Below are positions 8,997 through 17,032 of a stretch of 64,000 nt of DNA, piece by piece. The translations under genes and the position numbers were made by a program. The stretch comes from Streptomyces sp. NBC_00461 (GTDB taxonomy: Bacteria > Actinomycetota > Actinomycetes > Streptomycetales > Streptomycetaceae): contig NZ_CP107902.1 of NCBI RefSeq assembly GCF_036013935.1, positions 10,201,001 to 10,265,000 on the forward strand, read 5' to 3'. Under the pieces are notes generated by a model. The model was given only the letters and a program-made list of their open reading frames with translations. It made no database searches and was not told the DNA's origin. How positions within the stretch are numbered: the stretch's first letter is position 1; each line of letters begins with the position of its first letter.

Positions 8997-9331
8997 CCTG
9001 GCCCGCTGAGGCATGAGTACGGGGCCTCTTGGCAGCTCGGAGTTGCGAGACCAACCGAGGTCCAGGAGAGTCTCCATCGGTGCTTGGAGTTGCGGCGGAC
9101 GAGAACGCCACTGGCGCACAGGCCGACTAGGGCGGCGGACAGGCCTGCGGCCCAGTGCAGGGTGCCCGGCGCTCCGAGGCAGCCGAGCACACCGAACGAG
9201 AGCAGGAGGAGCCCGAAGGCCTCCCGGCCGATCTTCGCGTCGGAGAGCACCGACCCAGTGATGTCGGTGGTGGCGACAACCGGGTCGTCGTTCGACGGCT
9301 GATTTCGCTGAGTAGTCACGCCGCGCACCAT
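8987..9331 (-). CDS. Small membrane protein of unknown function
   Basis: At most 114 residues, convergent with and overlapping the 3' end of the WD40-KAP gene by 10 bp. Two hydrophobic segments are adjacent (AFGLLLLSFGVLGCLGA and WAAGLSAALVGLCASGV), followed by a basic VRRNSKHRW stretch, so both ends should face the cytoplasm. No family is recognised. The start is uncertain: ATG 9331, or the GTG five codons later (VTTQRNQPSND). The tail beyond the second helix looks poorly constrained. Moderate doubt that this is a gene at all. Confidence 0.42.
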   Translation of the reverse strand: MVRGVTTQRNQPSNDDPVVATTDITGSVLSDAKIGREAFGLLLLSFGVLGCLGAPGTLHWAAGLSAALVGLCASGVLVRRNSKHRWRLSWTSVGLATPSCQEAPYSCLSGPGHA

Positions 9332-9360
9332 GAACAGCGGGCGGCGTTAGTGTCGCGTGC

Positions 9361-9876
9361 TCAGCGTGGGGGGCGGGACACCCCGGACATGTAGGCGCTG
9401 ATGCCGCGCCGGTTGATCGTGCCGCCGGGGATGATCCGCGCGTTCGCGGGCGGGGTGGGCACCTTCCGCTTCGCCCGCTTGGTCTGATCCCCGCCGATCA
9501 AGTGCGTGTTGTCGATCTTGGCGGCGCAGTCATCACCCCGGACTTCGTCGTACGGGCGGCGGCACCCCTTGCGATACACCTCGAGCGCGTCAACGCGCTG
9601 CCCCGCCGTAGCCTTGAAGCTGCCCCGGCAGTCGGCGACGCTCGCGATCTTCGGCGTGACCTCGATCTCGGCGGCCACGACCCAGACGTGGGAGAGGTCC
9701 GGCGCCTCCCGTTCGGCGGCCGGTGGCTCCGGCGGTGGAGCGGTCTTCTGCTCACGCGCAGGTGCGGGCGCTGAGGCGGACGTGGGGGCCGGCTCGGGTG
9801 CCAGCCAGTCGAACAGCCTCTCCTGCAAGTGGGAGCGGCCGGTCTCGGGCGAGAGGGGGGCTGTCGCGGTCGTCAC
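9361..9876 (-). CDS. Hypothetical protein
   Basis: 171 residues, not recognised. A GTG start at 9876 follows a good GGAGG site five bases upstream, which supports a real gene. The first third is proline/alanine-rich and probably disordered (LAPEPAPTSASAPAPA); the rest is charged with cysteines spaced ADCRGSF, KGCRRPYDE and DDCAAK and a basic tail. No signal peptide or membrane span is seen. It sits alone, upstream of a hairpin that separates it from the DnaQ-like gene. No function proposed. Confidence 0.62.
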   Translation of the reverse strand: MTTATAPLSPETGRSHLQERLFDWLAPEPAPTSASAPAPAREQKTAPPPEPPAAEREAPDLSHVWVVAAEIEVTPKIASVADCRGSFKATAGQRVDALEVYRKGCRRPYDEVRGDDCAAKIDNTHLIGGDQTKRAKRKVPTPPANARIIPGGTINRRGISAYMSGVSRPPR

Positions 9877-9965
9877 CGTTCCTCCGGATCACTGCGGGAT
9901 TGACGTAAAGTGCAACCCCCTTCACCCCCGGAACGTCAACGGCCGTGATCTGTTACACCCAAGCC

Positions 9966-9996
9966 TGTGCTCCCGCCTGCAGAAGGCGGGAGCACA
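9966..9996 (-). terminator. Strong hairpin, probable terminator of the nucleotide/radical SAM operon
   Basis: A perfect 13-bp stem, TGTGCTCCCGCCT paired with AGGCGGGAGCACA, with a 5-base loop. It lies 22 bp after the stop of the exonuclease gene (10018), the end of the minus-strand run. No U-tract follows, as is usual in actinobacteria. Confidence 0.75.
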
Positions 9997-10017
9997 GCAG
10001 AAGTCTGGACCACCAAT

Positions 10018-10620
10018 TCACCACAAGGTCGGGTCCTTTTCTGGCTCGATGGCGCCGGGCATGCCGGGCGGCACGGCCGTGGCGACCAATTGGTCCCAGG
10101 TCTCGTATCGGGAGGCCATGATGATGAGGAGCTGCGCGGTGGCGTACGCGTCGAACGTGGCTCGGTGCCGATGCGCGGGGGCTTCGCTCAGGTCGGGCTG
10201 CACGTGCTTGATGAGGGCATCCAGGCTGTAGCCGCTCAGATCCGGAAAAGTCTTCCTGGCCAGCCGCAGGGTGTCCAGGACGCCGGTGGGCTCCCAACCG
10301 GGCAGGTGCGCGCTGAGTACGCGGTAGTCGGTGTGCGCGCTGTGCGCGCAGATCCAGGTGTTCCCCAGGAAGTCCCGCACTTGGTCCGCGACTTCGGCCC
10401 ATGCTGGCTTGTCGGCCAAGTCGTCGTTGGTCAGGCCGTGCACCCGGGTGGCGAAGGGGGTGACGGGGCGGTTCGGGCGGGTCAGCCACCATCCTGCGGT
10501 GCTCTTGTCGGGGCGTCCGTCACGGACGGGCAGCGCGGCGATTTCGACGAGGTCGGGCGGGTTGGTGCCGTTGCCTTCGACGTCGACGACGTGCAGCACG
10601 GGCAACGTGCCGTGATCCAT
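10018..10620 (-). CDS. DnaQ-like 3'-5' exonuclease (DEDDh)
   Basis: 200 residues forming one RNase H-fold exonuclease domain. The DEDDh residues are visible: D13 and E15 in VVDVEGNG, D98 in HSAHTDYRVL, and H152/D157 in HRHRATFDAYA. Exo motif III has the H-x4-D spacing of the DnaQ/RNase T/oligoribonuclease group. It should release nucleotides from DNA or RNA 3' ends. It is the last gene of a run with NUDIX, nucleotide-kinase and radical SAM genes, 64 bp below the NUDIX gene. Proofreading use is unlikely since no polymerase domain is attached. Confidence 0.85.
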   Translation of the reverse strand: MDHGTLPVLHVVDVEGNGTNPPDLVEIAALPVRDGRPDKSTAGWWLTRPNRPVTPFATRVHGLTNDDLADKPAWAEVADQVRDFLGNTWICAHSAHTDYRVLSAHLPGWEPTGVLDTLRLARKTFPDLSGYSLDALIKHVQPDLSEAPAHRHRATFDAYATAQLLIIMASRYETWDQLVATAVPPGMPGAIEPEKDPTLW

Positions 10621-10684
10621 GGAGTGTCGCGTCCGTTCTCCGCCAGCCTCCGGCCGGGCGTCCTGCCCAGCCGGAGGCCCCTTG

Positions 10685-11125
10685 TTACCAGCCGTGCAGC
10701 GTCAGGGCGCCGGTCTGCCCGAGGCAGCCGCGCAGGCCCGCCTCGGGGTATTCGATGATGTCTTCGGGGAGGTCATGGTCGGTGAACCACTCGAGCGCAA
10801 GGCACTTCTCGGGCTCCTTGTTGGTGGGCGCTCCCTCCCATTCAGTGGCCAGGAAGAAGAATCCGATGCGGTCGGAGCCGTCTTCCTGCCGGTGGTGCAC
10901 GACGTGCAGGAGCTCCAAGTGGTCAGGGTCGACCTTGACGCCGGTCTCCTCGAACAGTTCGCGGGCTGCCCCGAAGGTGAGAGATTCGCCCTGGTCGAGC
11001 TTGCCGGAAGGCAGATGCCACCGGCGGAAGCCGTAGGGACCGCCTCTCTGTGAGAGAAGGATCTTCTCGCCCGCGCGGAGAAGGACGTGGGTGTCGATGG
11101 TGGGCTGGGCCAGCTGTGCGCTCAT
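10685..11125 (-). CDS. NUDIX hydrolase
   Basis: 146 residues. The Nudix box spans residues 41-63: GKLDQGESLTFGAAR followed by ELFEETGV, matching Gx5Ex7REUxEExGU with all metal-binding glutamates present. The domain normally hydrolyses nucleoside diphosphates linked to another moiety, such as modified dNTPs or nucleotide sugars. The start overlaps the stop of the kinase gene by 4 bp, so the two should be translationally coupled. The pairing with a nucleotide kinase suggests a nucleotide substrate, which is inference. Confidence 0.88.
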   Translation of the reverse strand: MSAQLAQPTIDTHVLLRAGEKILLSQRGGPYGFRRWHLPSGKLDQGESLTFGAARELFEETGVKVDPDHLELLHVVHHRQEDGSDRIGFFFLATEWEGAPTNKEPEKCLALEWFTDHDLPEDIIEYPEAGLRGCLGQTGALTLHGW

Positions 11126-11781
11126 GATTCCTGGGGGGTTGGGGTGGCGACTGGAGCACCTGACGGTAGCGGGAGGGCGGGGAGCGCGTCGGCGATTCGG
11201 CGCGCGACCTCCGATGGGGGTATGTCGGTGCTGTCGATCACGATCACCTTGGACCCGAGGTCTTCGAGGATGTTCGCGGCATCGCGGTACAGATCGACCT
11301 CTCGCGCGGGCGCCGCGGGGTCGGCCCGGAAGCGGTGGGTGATGCCGGCCTGGACGATACGGTCGGCGATCGTGCCCGGGGAGGCGGTCAGGATTACCGC
11401 CAAGTCAGGTTGCGGCGCATAGTCGTTGAGTAGCAGCAGGAAGTCCATCGGGACACCGTCGAGCCGCTGGAGTACGAGGGTCGAAGCCAGGTACCGATCG
11501 GAGATCAGCAGCTCGCCGCGGCCGAGAGCGGGGTCGATGGTTGTTTCGACGTGCCGGTACCGGGCGGCTGCGACGAGGCAGGCCAGGGCCAGGCCGTGGA
11601 GTTGACCGCCATACGTGCGGGTGAAGTCCCCGAGGAAGTCACCGCGGGGCGGCTCGACCGTCCACTGTGCAGGGACGCCCCGCGCGGAAAGCTCGGCTTG
11701 CAACTCCCGGATAGTGGTGGACTTGCCTACGCCGCTCGGGCCGTCGATCGAGACGAAGACGCCTTTGCGGTCCCCGCTCAT
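11122..11781 (-). CDS. Thymidylate-kinase-like nucleotide kinase
   Basis: 219 residues, the normal size for dTMP kinase. P-loop DGPSGVGKST at residues 13-22, the DR motif in LLISDRYLAST, and a lid-like region around GITHRFRADPAAPARE. Residues binding thymine in true Tmk are not all recognisable, so the substrate may be another (d)NMP. It overlaps the radical SAM stop by 4 bp (ATGA) and the NUDIX start by 4 bp. A second kinase of this type within an accessory cassette suggests a special nucleotide rather than housekeeping dTTP synthesis. Confidence 0.82.
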   Translation of the reverse strand: MSGDRKGVFVSIDGPSGVGKSTTIRELQAELSARGVPAQWTVEPPRGDFLGDFTRTYGGQLHGLALACLVAAARYRHVETTIDPALGRGELLISDRYLASTLVLQRLDGVPMDFLLLLNDYAPQPDLAVILTASPGTIADRIVQAGITHRFRADPAAPAREVDLYRDAANILEDLGSKVIVIDSTDIPPSEVARRIADALPALPLPSGAPVATPTPQES

Positions 11782-13322
11782 GCAGCTTCTCCGATCCCGG
11801 CCTCGTTCCGTTCGTGCTGCTCGCGGGTGAGCATCGCGAGCGTGGAACGGACCTCGGGCAAGGGCACGTCACCGAACTGGATGCCCACCGAGAAGTTGAA
11901 TTCATCCCGCTGACGCATGGACTCGTCGGCGCCGTCCTGGGTGAGATCGACATCCCCGTAGGCGAGCAGATCGTCCGGGTTGTAGCCGGCCTCTTCGGTG
12001 AGGGTCTTCCACACGGGCGTACCCGGGTAAGGGCGGAACTCGAAGACGCTGGCGCGAATGCCCCCGGGGTTGCGGTCGGCGATGTCCCACAGGTTCCGGA
12101 TGTGGCGCACGGTGGCGTCGAGGTCTTCGCGGGTCTCACCGGGGTAGCCGAGGATGAAGTAGCCCTTGACACCGATGCCGCGCTCAAGGAGTCGGCGGGT
12201 GACGCGTTCGGTCATCGCGGCGTTGATCCGCTTGTCCATCACCTGAAGGATGCGGTCGCTGCCGGACTCGATCCCGAGAGCGACCTCCCGAAGCCCATTG
12301 GCCACGAGGACATCCAGGTCTCCATTCGTGAGGCGGTCGAGAACGTTGATGCGGCCGGTCGCGTCCCATACGTACTTCTCGCCGATGCCGTTGTCGGCGA
12401 ACGCCTTCATGTGCTCGTAGATCACATCTCGGACGCCGAGGAAGAGATCGTCGACGAACCTGAAAGCGGTGACACCGTACTCGCCGTGCAGCGCTTCGAG
12501 TTCGCCGATGATGTTCTCTGGAGTGCGAACGCGGATTGTCACATCCTCGTTGGCGGTCCAGGCCGCGCCGCAGAACTTGCAGTTGTACGGGCAGCCGCGG
12601 CTACCGACGATGTTCGCCTCCATGTGCCCGGTGTTGGCGGCCGCCGCCAGCCAGGCGGAGCCGCGGCTCACTGCGAGGCGGCGATCGGTCACCGAGGGAG
12701 AAGCGCGGTACGGGTCCTGGGGCAGGAACGCGCGGTCCACGTAGGGCAGGGCGTTGATGTCGGGGCCGAGCATCCGAACCCTGGTCCGTCCGTCGGTGAT
12801 CCCCACGCCTGTGGTGCCGAGCAGCGGATCCCGCCACAAGACCTCGGGGAGCTCCCGCCGGCGCTGTTCGTCCTCCAGCAGGGCGGTGACGCGCAGCTCC
12901 CCCTCGCCGATGACCAGCGCGCGCAGATTGCGCATCCGCGGGTCGGCGAGGATGCGTGTGGGTAGCGCCTTGGCGTGGTGCCCACCGACCATGAGGGCAA
13001 TACCCGGATCGAGCAGGTCGGCGATCTTCGCCGACATCTCGTAGGTGGGGGCGAGGAGGTTCATGGCGGCCCAGCGGGGCCCGGCCTCGTTCACGATTCG
13101 GGCCGTCGCCTCGAGACCCAGACCGTGGGCTTCGGCGTCCAGTACGCCGACGTTGTAGCCGTGCTGCTTGGCGTACGTAGCGATGTACGCCATACCGAGC
13201 ACGGGAAGCGTGTAGTCGTTGGTCCGGGGCCGCAGGGTGTAGTCACGCAGCGGCGCGTTGATGAACAGGGCATCCAGCGTGTGACGGTCGTCGGCGCCCG
13301 CGATCAGCGGTAACTGCTGCAT
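11778..13322 (-). CDS. B12-binding domain radical SAM enzyme
   Basis: 514 residues. An N-terminal cobalamin-binding Rossmann-like domain (VLGMAYIATYAKQHGYNVGV, MVGGHHAKALP, LVIGEGE) covers about residues 15-150. The radical SAM core follows, with the 4Fe-4S motif CPYNCKFC at C244, C248 and C251, and later features such as ALGIESGSDRIL and GYFILGYPGET. Class B-like enzymes of this layout perform methylations, ring changes or C-C chemistry. ATG 13322 has a GGAGG box five bases upstream. It heads the overlapping radical SAM-kinase-NUDIX run. The substrate is unknown. Confidence 0.88.
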   Translation of the reverse strand: MQQLPLIAGADDRHTLDALFINAPLRDYTLRPRTNDYTLPVLGMAYIATYAKQHGYNVGVLDAEAHGLGLEATARIVNEAGPRWAAMNLLAPTYEMSAKIADLLDPGIALMVGGHHAKALPTRILADPRMRNLRALVIGEGELRVTALLEDEQRRRELPEVLWRDPLLGTTGVGITDGRTRVRMLGPDINALPYVDRAFLPQDPYRASPSVTDRRLAVSRGSAWLAAAANTGHMEANIVGSRGCPYNCKFCGAAWTANEDVTIRVRTPENIIGELEALHGEYGVTAFRFVDDLFLGVRDVIYEHMKAFADNGIGEKYVWDATGRINVLDRLTNGDLDVLVANGLREVALGIESGSDRILQVMDKRINAAMTERVTRRLLERGIGVKGYFILGYPGETREDLDATVRHIRNLWDIADRNPGGIRASVFEFRPYPGTPVWKTLTEEAGYNPDDLLAYGDVDLTQDGADESMRQRDEFNFSVGIQFGDVPLPEVRSTLAMLTREQHERNEAGIGEAA

Positions 13323-13334
13323 ACGTCCTCCATG

Positions 13335-14138
13335 TCATCGGGCATGCGCCCCCCAGGTGAGGGTCGCGAGGGTGAGGGTGTGCAGGGCAGTGCGATCGTT
13401 CCCGGCCCAGCCGGTCCACAGCGGACCGAACGCCTTGTCCTTCTTGTCGGGCCAGGCGTAGGCGGGGGCGATCTTGGCGGCCCAAGTGCGTACGGCCAGG
13501 TCGTCGTGCGGGTAGACGCTGAAGTCACCGGTGAAGTCCGTCGCGGCGGCCGCAGCAGTCCACCGGCCGATGCGGGAGATGCGAGTGAGCTCGAGGGCCA
13601 GGGCGTCGGCGTGCAGACACTCCCACTCGCGGTGAATGCGCTCGTACTCCGTTGCGGCTGCCTGCAGGGCGCTGTGATGGAACTTCGCCCCGACGGCGGC
13701 GAACTGCTCGTCGGCCAGATTGAGGACCGCGGCCGGCGTGGGCGCCACGGCGAGCTTGCCGTGTGGGCCGTCGACGGTGGTGCCGTAGGTGGTGCACCAG
13801 GTGCGGTACACCTTGCGGGCCTGGTCGGCACGTACGACTTGCCGGAGGATCGCCGTGGTGATGGCGTCCCACAGCCACGGGTTCGCCAGGCGCTGGGTGA
13901 CGCCGAGCTCGGCGAGGCCTCCGCTGAGGGCGGCCGGGGCGGCGGGCGGAAGGTGCGCGGGGTCGGTGCTGACGAACTCGGGCTTGGCGTCCTCAGTCCC
14001 GTCGACGCACGTCAGGTGCAGGCCGTTCCGGTCGTGGGACACGGTCCAGATGCCGGAGGCGGTGCGAACGGCGCGCGCGCGTGTGCCGTCCTCGTACGTC
14101 TGCCAGGCGGGGTGATCGGTGGTCAGGACATTGCTCAT
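13335..14138 (-). CDS. HhH-GPD DNA-glycosylase-like protein
   Basis: 267 residues. The segment ANPWLWDAITTAILRQVV, the helix pair around FHHSALQAAATEYERI, RIGRWTAAAAA and then VYPHDDLAVRTWA mirror the order of AlkA/MutY-type HhH-GPD proteins, where the aspartate after the hairpin is catalytic (here one of DD in PHDDL). No 4Fe-4S cluster cysteines are seen. The hairpin lacks a canonical LPGxG, so this is a divergent member and base-excision activity is not certain. ATG 14138 is chosen for its AGGAG box. It lies just upstream of the radical SAM gene (12-bp gap), suggesting a shared transcript. Confidence 0.55.
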   Translation of the reverse strand: MSNVLTTDHPAWQTYEDGTRARAVRTASGIWTVSHDRNGLHLTCVDGTEDAKPEFVSTDPAHLPPAAPAALSGGLAELGVTQRLANPWLWDAITTAILRQVVRADQARKVYRTWCTTYGTTVDGPHGKLAVAPTPAAVLNLADEQFAAVGAKFHHSALQAAATEYERIHREWECLHADALALELTRISRIGRWTAAAAATDFTGDFSVYPHDDLAVRTWAAKIAPAYAWPDKKDKAFGPLWTGWAGNDRTALHTLTLATLTWGAHAR

Positions 14139-14225
14139 CGGTTGGCTCCTCGGTGTGCCGGATGTGTTCGCCGTAGCCTCTCGCGTCCCAGCCGTGCGAC
14201 GCGCCGCGGCCACGGAATTGAGGCG

Positions 14226-14891
14226 TCAGCCGATGAGGGCGTGTTCGATCAGGTAGGCGCGCATGCGCTGGTACTCGGCGAGCGTGCACGGCCGGGACTC
14301 CTCCGGTGTATCGCCCGGTATGGCGGCCGACGGCCAACTGTCCGGCGGCGGCATCAGCTCCTCGGCCGCGTGAGACAGCTTCTTGCGGCGTGGGCCGCGC
14401 GTGAACAGGGTGACCGTGTGTGGCTCCATCACGGCCTGGTGCACCATCGACTCGCCGAGCGTGTAGGCGCTGCCGGGCCGCTCGACGGTGACGACGGCCG
14501 GTTCCAGGTCCGCGCCGGTGAACGGGCCCTCCCAGCCGTTGGTGCGGCGCCGAATGACGTGCACGTAGCCACCGGTGAGGATCCGAGTGGCGAAGGCATA
14601 GCAGTGGTCGTGCGGTACAAGCTGGTTGTCAGGCCGTGGGTTCATGTTCAGCCGGATCTCGAACCCACGGTCCGGGGCCTGGTACAGCGAGAGCCGATTG
14701 AGCAGCAAGGTGACTCGGCTAGCCGCCAGGCGGTCCGGGTCGCGCAGGACATCCTTGACGAGTTGGGTGAGCGTCTCGCGGTCATCGGCGAGGCGGTCGA
14801 GCACATTGCGGCTGATCCGCTGGAACTTGCGCAGACTGTCCATGTCCAATGGCGGCACGGCGTCCAGCCACGAGGTTGTCGTGGTCAGCAC
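14226..14891 (-). CDS. Cupin-like protein, possible non-haem metal enzyme
   Basis: 221 residues from GTG 14891, which overlaps the end of the upstream gene by 7 bp. A central PHDHCYAFATRILTGGYVHV block supplies an H-x-H pair and glycine turn of a cupin barrel, and a second histidine comes in ESMVHQAVMEPHTVTLFTRG, so a metal site like that of cysteine-dioxygenase-type proteins is plausible. The N-terminal ~80 residues are helical (RISRNVLDRLADDRETL). The substrate is unknown. It forms a pair with the next cupin-like gene. Confidence 0.6.
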   Translation of the reverse strand: MLTTTTSWLDAVPPLDMDSLRKFQRISRNVLDRLADDRETLTQLVKDVLRDPDRLAASRVTLLLNRLSLYQAPDRGFEIRLNMNPRPDNQLVPHDHCYAFATRILTGGYVHVIRRRTNGWEGPFTGADLEPAVVTVERPGSAYTLGESMVHQAVMEPHTVTLFTRGPRRKKLSHAAEELMPPPDSWPSAAIPGDTPEESRPCTLAEYQRMRAYLIEHALIG

Positions 14892-15460
14892 GGGCCACCT
14901 ACCGGGGCGGGGGAGGCCTGCTCGAGGAGCTGGCGGGCTCGCCGGGTAAGGGAGGCGTACGCCGCGCCGGACAGGGGCCGCTCGCGGCCGGTCACCGGCT
15001 CCGTGGTGGCGAGCAGTTGCACAGTGGCCGTCGCCCCCCGGGTCGCGCACAGCGTGCCCGGGTGCACGGTGAAGAACTCGCCGGCGCCGAACGGGCGCGC
15101 GTACTGCGGTCGACCGCCCTGCGCGTCGTCCGGGTCGCGGTACATCTCCAGCATGGTCGTCCCAGCCATCGTGAGGACCGCTACGGGGGCGTGGACGCGC
15201 CAGGGCGTCATGGCTCGCGTGTCCGAGACACGCAGATAGACCGTGCAGGCGTCCGGCGTCCGGAGCGGCAAGTACGCGTAGCCGTCCATTCGGAACGAGC
15301 CCTCCGCGCGGGCACTGCCGGTGTCGAGGAGCGGCAGGATGCGAGACGCGAGAGGAGAGAGCCAACCGGTGGCGGCCGACACGGTGATGTCAGGGATGTG
15401 TATGGGATCGCGGCCCTGCGCCAAAAGCTGGCCGACGAATCCCGGGAGGACGGCATCCAC
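14885..15460 (-). CDS. Cupin-like hypothetical protein
   Basis: 191 residues, no named family recognised. The middle has the beta-rich, glycine-punctuated texture of a cupin (WRVHAPVAVLTMAGTTMLEM, then GAGEFFTVHPGTLCATRG), but the paired histidines of a metal site are mostly missing, so it may be a non-catalytic partner of the adjacent cupin-like protein. No signal peptide. The stop codon lies within the start region of the next gene, implying coupling. Three hairpins precede it. Confidence 0.55.
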   Translation of the reverse strand: MDAVLPGFVGQLLAQGRDPIHIPDITVSAATGWLSPLASRILPLLDTGSARAEGSFRMDGYAYLPLRTPDACTVYLRVSDTRAMTPWRVHAPVAVLTMAGTTMLEMYRDPDDAQGGRPQYARPFGAGEFFTVHPGTLCATRGATATVQLLATTEPVTGRERPLSGAAYASLTRRARQLLEQASPAPVGGPC

Positions 15461-15499
15461 TGAGTGGCCCCTTCAGAATGAGTTCGGATGGTGTAGGCC

Positions 15500-15665
15500 G
15501 TGCTGGGGCCCCAGGGGGACGTGGCCCCAGCACCATTTCCGCCCGCGCCGTAGCACAGGCATCTCCTGCGCCGGGGCGTTGGCCCTCGTTCCCCAGACCA
15601 CCGTCCGGACGGGGGGAACGAGGTGCTGGCCCCTGCCGCCGAGGGGGGTTGCACCCGGCGGCAGG
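15500..15665. other. Three successive hairpins in one intergenic gap
   Basis: The 210-bp gap between the ligase gene and the cupin-like pair has three perfect stems: 15500-15510 with 15523-15533 (GTGCTGGGGCC), 15584-15594 with 15613-15623 (CCTCGTTCCCC), and 15632-15641 with 15656-15665 (CCTGCCGCCG). In the minus-strand transcript they follow the ligase stop at once. They may act as terminator/attenuator or RNA-stability elements. Confidence 0.7.
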
Positions 15666-15670
15666 GAGTT

Positions 15671-17032
15671 TCATCGGATCCCGCGCTGGCGCTCCATGTC
15701 TGTGACGTGTCTGCGCGACCAGGTGAGCTCGGCCCGCGCTGCGTGGGAGTAGTGCCGCACGACGTCCTTGTCGAGCAGGAATCCGGCGATCGTGCTGTCC
15801 TCGAAGTACGAGAGCGCTTCGGAGAGGTCGGCGTAGAGGGGGATGGAGTCCCGGTCTTGGTAGGCGTCGCTGTCGCGGGCCGGACGTACCGTCAGCTTTT
15901 CCTCGATGCCGTGGGCCATCGCGGCGACGTAGGCGCTGAGCGCGAGATAGGCGTTGGCGTCGGCGCCGGCGAGGCGGACCTCGATGTGGGCGCCGTTGCC
16001 GTGGCCGGTGATGCGGATCGCGCAGCCGCGGTGATCGAGGCCCCAGTTGTAGCGGGTGGGGGCGAATGAGTGCGGCTGGTAGCGCTTGTATGAGTTGACG
16101 GTGGGTGCGTACAGCGGGGCCATGTGGGGCGTCGCCGAGAGCAACCCCGCCAGGGCGTGCTTCATCGCTGGTGGCAGGTCCTCGCCGCGGCGATGGGCGA
16201 ACGCCGGCTGGTCGTGCTCGTTCCATAGGGACACGTGCAGGTGCAGGCCGCTGCCGACGCCAGTTTCCGGAGCCGCCATGAAGACCGCCGTCATGTCGTA
16301 CCGCCTGGCAACGGTAGCGACGATCTGGCGGAAGACCGCATAGTCATCGCATGCGGCGAGCGCATCGCCGTAGGCGAACGTCACCTCGACCTGCCCCGCC
16401 GCCCCTTCCGTCTTGAATGCCTCGTAGACGATCCCGGCGTCGCTCAGCGCCTCGCCCAGGTGGCGAAAGAAGTCATCGACCACGGGCGGGTGCTGGAGGC
16501 CGTAGTCGAGGTTTTCACTCCATGCCGGTTCCCGGCCGGACGGCCCGTCCGTGTACAGGACGAACTCGGCTTCGACGCCTACCTTCACCAGGTAGCCCAG
16601 TTCACGCAGGCGCGCGAGCTGTGTTGACAGCATGTACCTGGGGGCCACGCCCACGGGCATGTCGTCGTCGTGGACGGGCGTGCCGAATACCAGGGCGGTG
16701 CCGGGCCGGTGCGGCAACATGCGGACGTTGTCGAGGTCAGGCGTGACGAGGAAATCACCGAAGCCCTCGGCCCAGCCGGTCAGCTCGAAGCCGTTCAGAG
16801 GCGTCATGTCGACGTCCGTGGCCAGGATGTACGAGCACATCTCAGCCCCGTCTGTCATCCGCTCGAGGAAGACCCGGGCGTTGAAGATCTTGCCCTGGAG
16901 TCGCCCCTGGATGTCTGGTACGGCCAGCATGATGTCGGTGACAGATCTGTCGTTGAGCAGGCGTTGAAGGGTCTCCCTGGTCACCGGTCCTGCGGGCCAG
17001 GGCGTATCGGTGGTGTTGGCCGGTGCGTTCAT
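15671..17032 (-). CDS. Glutamine-synthetase-family ligase (gamma-glutamyl ligase type)
   Basis: 453 residues, full length for the GS catalytic family. Recognisable GS features: VGVEAEFVLY (metal-binding glutamates), LHLHVSLW, the NWGLDHRGCAIRI segment, and the C-terminal VRLAGADANAYLALSAYVAA block. Sequence style is nearer to PuuA/GlnA3-type glutamate-amine ligases than to nitrogen-assimilating GlnA, and there is no adenylylation-loop signature I can recognise. The start ATG 17032 shares one base with the stop of the permease gene. That pairing with an amino-acid/polyamine permease resembles PuuA-PuuP, so uptake and gamma-glutamylation of an amine is a fair guess. Confidence 0.85.
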   Translation of the reverse strand: MNAPANTTDTPWPAGPVTRETLQRLLNDRSVTDIMLAVPDIQGRLQGKIFNARVFLERMTDGAEMCSYILATDVDMTPLNGFELTGWAEGFGDFLVTPDLDNVRMLPHRPGTALVFGTPVHDDDMPVGVAPRYMLSTQLARLRELGYLVKVGVEAEFVLYTDGPSGREPAWSENLDYGLQHPPVVDDFFRHLGEALSDAGIVYEAFKTEGAAGQVEVTFAYGDALAACDDYAVFRQIVATVARRYDMTAVFMAAPETGVGSGLHLHVSLWNEHDQPAFAHRRGEDLPPAMKHALAGLLSATPHMAPLYAPTVNSYKRYQPHSFAPTRYNWGLDHRGCAIRITGHGNGAHIEVRLAGADANAYLALSAYVAAMAHGIEEKLTVRPARDSDAYQDRDSIPLYADLSEALSYFEDSTIAGFLLDKDVVRHYSHAARAELTWSRRHVTDMERQRGIR

